Source: Brevundimonas sp. UBA7664
GTDB lineage: Bacteria; Pseudomonadota; Alphaproteobacteria; Caulobacterales; Caulobacteraceae
Assembly: GCF_002483305.1 (NCBI RefSeq)
Contig: NZ_DLHQ01000023.1
Coordinates: 1 to 23,260, forward strand
Direction of reading: 5' to 3'
DNA length: 23,260 bases
Positions 22,505-23,260 of the stretch are shown here, in pieces. The notes beneath the pieces are model-generated. The model ran no database searches and was not told the DNA's origin. It worked only from the letters and a program-made list of their open reading frames with translations. Position 1 is the stretch's first letter; each line of letters starts with the position of its first letter. Both the position numbers and the translations under genes were made by a program.

Positions 22505-23260
22505 TCAGGCGGCGGGTGAAACGGGCGGTGCGACCGCTGGAGCCGGCCCGCGCGGGCGGTCCAGTCCGGCGTCACGCTTCAGCCGCGCCGCGACCGGAGC
22601 GCTCATCCGCAGATAGCCGGCCATCGACATGTGGATTCCGTCATTGGCCCGCATCAGCACGCGACGCCCGCTGTCGTTCGGCAGGTACGCCTCATAGCCG
22701 CCCGCCTCGTTCGAGGTCAGCGCCACGGTCTCGATATAGGGCACGCCCAGCGCGCGCATCCGCGCCTCGACCACGCCGTTGATCAGCATCATCCGGCCGT
22801 CGAAGCTGTCGCGCTTCATCCGCGGCAGGCCGACCCAGTAGACCGCCACATTGCGGCTGCGCAGCAGGGCGACCAGGTCGTCGATCCGTTGGCCATAGGC
22901 GGCCTTCCAGCCGTCCGTCCCGAACATGTGCACCACCCCGCCGGTGTCGATGCCCTGGGCGTCATTGGTGCCGAACAGCATGACGGCGACATCCACCGGC
23001 GTCGCGTCCAGCTGGCCCCGGGTCTTGGCCTGGATGTTCACATAGTCGTAGCGGCTCAGCCCGGTCGAAACCTGCGAGAATTTGGTCACCGAGACGTTCG
23101 GCTGGTCCTGCAGGTCGCGGTAGAGGCCGGCGTAGAGGCCGTCCGCCATCGAATCCCCGAACACGCCGATCCGCAGCGGCCCCTGCGCCAGCCGCGCGCT
23201 CAACGGCGTCACCCGGACCACGGCCGGCGCGGGCGCGGCCGCCGGCGCGACGACGGCGAC
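22505..23260 (-). CDS. SGNH hydrolase-fold protein (DUF459-like), N-terminus cut by window edge
   Basis: At least 252 residues, still open at the right edge. Before the domain lies an Ala/Pro/Val-rich stretch, which looks like a linker after a missing signal or membrane anchor, so GTG 23221 is unlikely to be the true start. SGNH blocks are IGVFGDSMADGLYAGL with the nucleophile serine, VMLFGTNDAQG with the asparagine and ANDGIHMSMAGY with the D-x-x-H pair. The C-terminus is proline- and alanine-rich. It lies 2 bases from the second SGNH gene and probably belongs to the same acylation operon, giving two possible transferases or esterases for one MBOAT channel. The DUF459 label is a judgement from the motif pattern. 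Confidence 0.88.
   Translation of the reverse strand, partial: VAVVAPAAAPAPAVVRVTPLSARLAQGPLRIGVFGDSMADGLYAGLYRDLQDQPNVSVTKFSQVSTGLSRYDYVNIQAKTRGQLDATPVDVAVMLFGTNDAQGIDTGGVVHMFGTDGWKAAYGQRIDDLVALLRSRNVAVYWVGLPRMKRDSFDGRMMLINGVVEARMRALGVPYIETVALTSNEAGGYEAYLPNDSGRRVLMRANDGIHMSMAGYLRMSAPVAARLKRDAGLDRPRGPAPAVAPPVSPAA

Overview
The window is high-GC, densely coded alphaproteobacterial DNA. The gene content (FixL/FixJ/FixK with a FixT-like receiver, cbb3 oxidase, succinyl-CoA-type 5-aminolevulinate synthase, a bacterial GH47 mannosidase, an Anbu operon) suggests a Caulobacterales chromosome, Brevundimonas- or Caulobacter-like. That assignment is inference from gene families, not from a marker gene. 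I see no tRNA, rRNA, CRISPR array, insertion sequence or phage gene. No gap between genes exceeds about 140 bases.

Region 1 (1-8275) is an oxygen and heme island. The cbb3 oxidase subunit ccoN runs off the left edge, with a perfect FixK/FNR-type box upstream. A small membrane protein diverges from it. On the minus strand follow hemN (oxygen-independent heme synthesis), fixK and a FixT-like single-domain receiver, preceded by a cyanide-resistant alternative oxidase gene. On the plus strand fixL-fixJ and hemA follow. Logic by analogy with known Fix systems: heme-PAS kinase FixL senses low O2 and phosphorylates FixJ; FixJ activates fixK; FixK activates ccoN; the FixT-like protein may feed back. 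A shared motif upstream of fixK and hemA is a candidate FixJ site.

Region 2 (8371-12478) holds two unrelated alpha-mannosidases: a GH92 lipoprotein on the plus strand followed by a 4-base-overlapping small membrane protein, and a Tat-exported GH47 enzyme on the minus strand. The two transcription units meet at a shared CTAG stop.

Region 3 (12517-16536, minus) is the conserved Anbu operon: circularly permuted ATP-grasp protein, alpha-E protein, transglutaminase-like protease and the Anbu proteasome-like peptidase. GH47 lies only 38 bases downstream of Anbu, so it may be read from the same message.

Region 4 (16632-19246, minus) has a small lipoprotein, a metzincin-type metalloprotease lipoprotein with an 11-proline linker, and a Tat-exported tyrosinase whose end overlaps the protease start by 4 bases.

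Region 5 (19302-23260, minus) is a polysaccharide or envelope O-acylation module: single-pass membrane protein, MBOAT acyltransferase and two SGNH hydrolase-fold proteins, the last running off the right edge. All genes from 23260 to 11084 lie on the minus strand.
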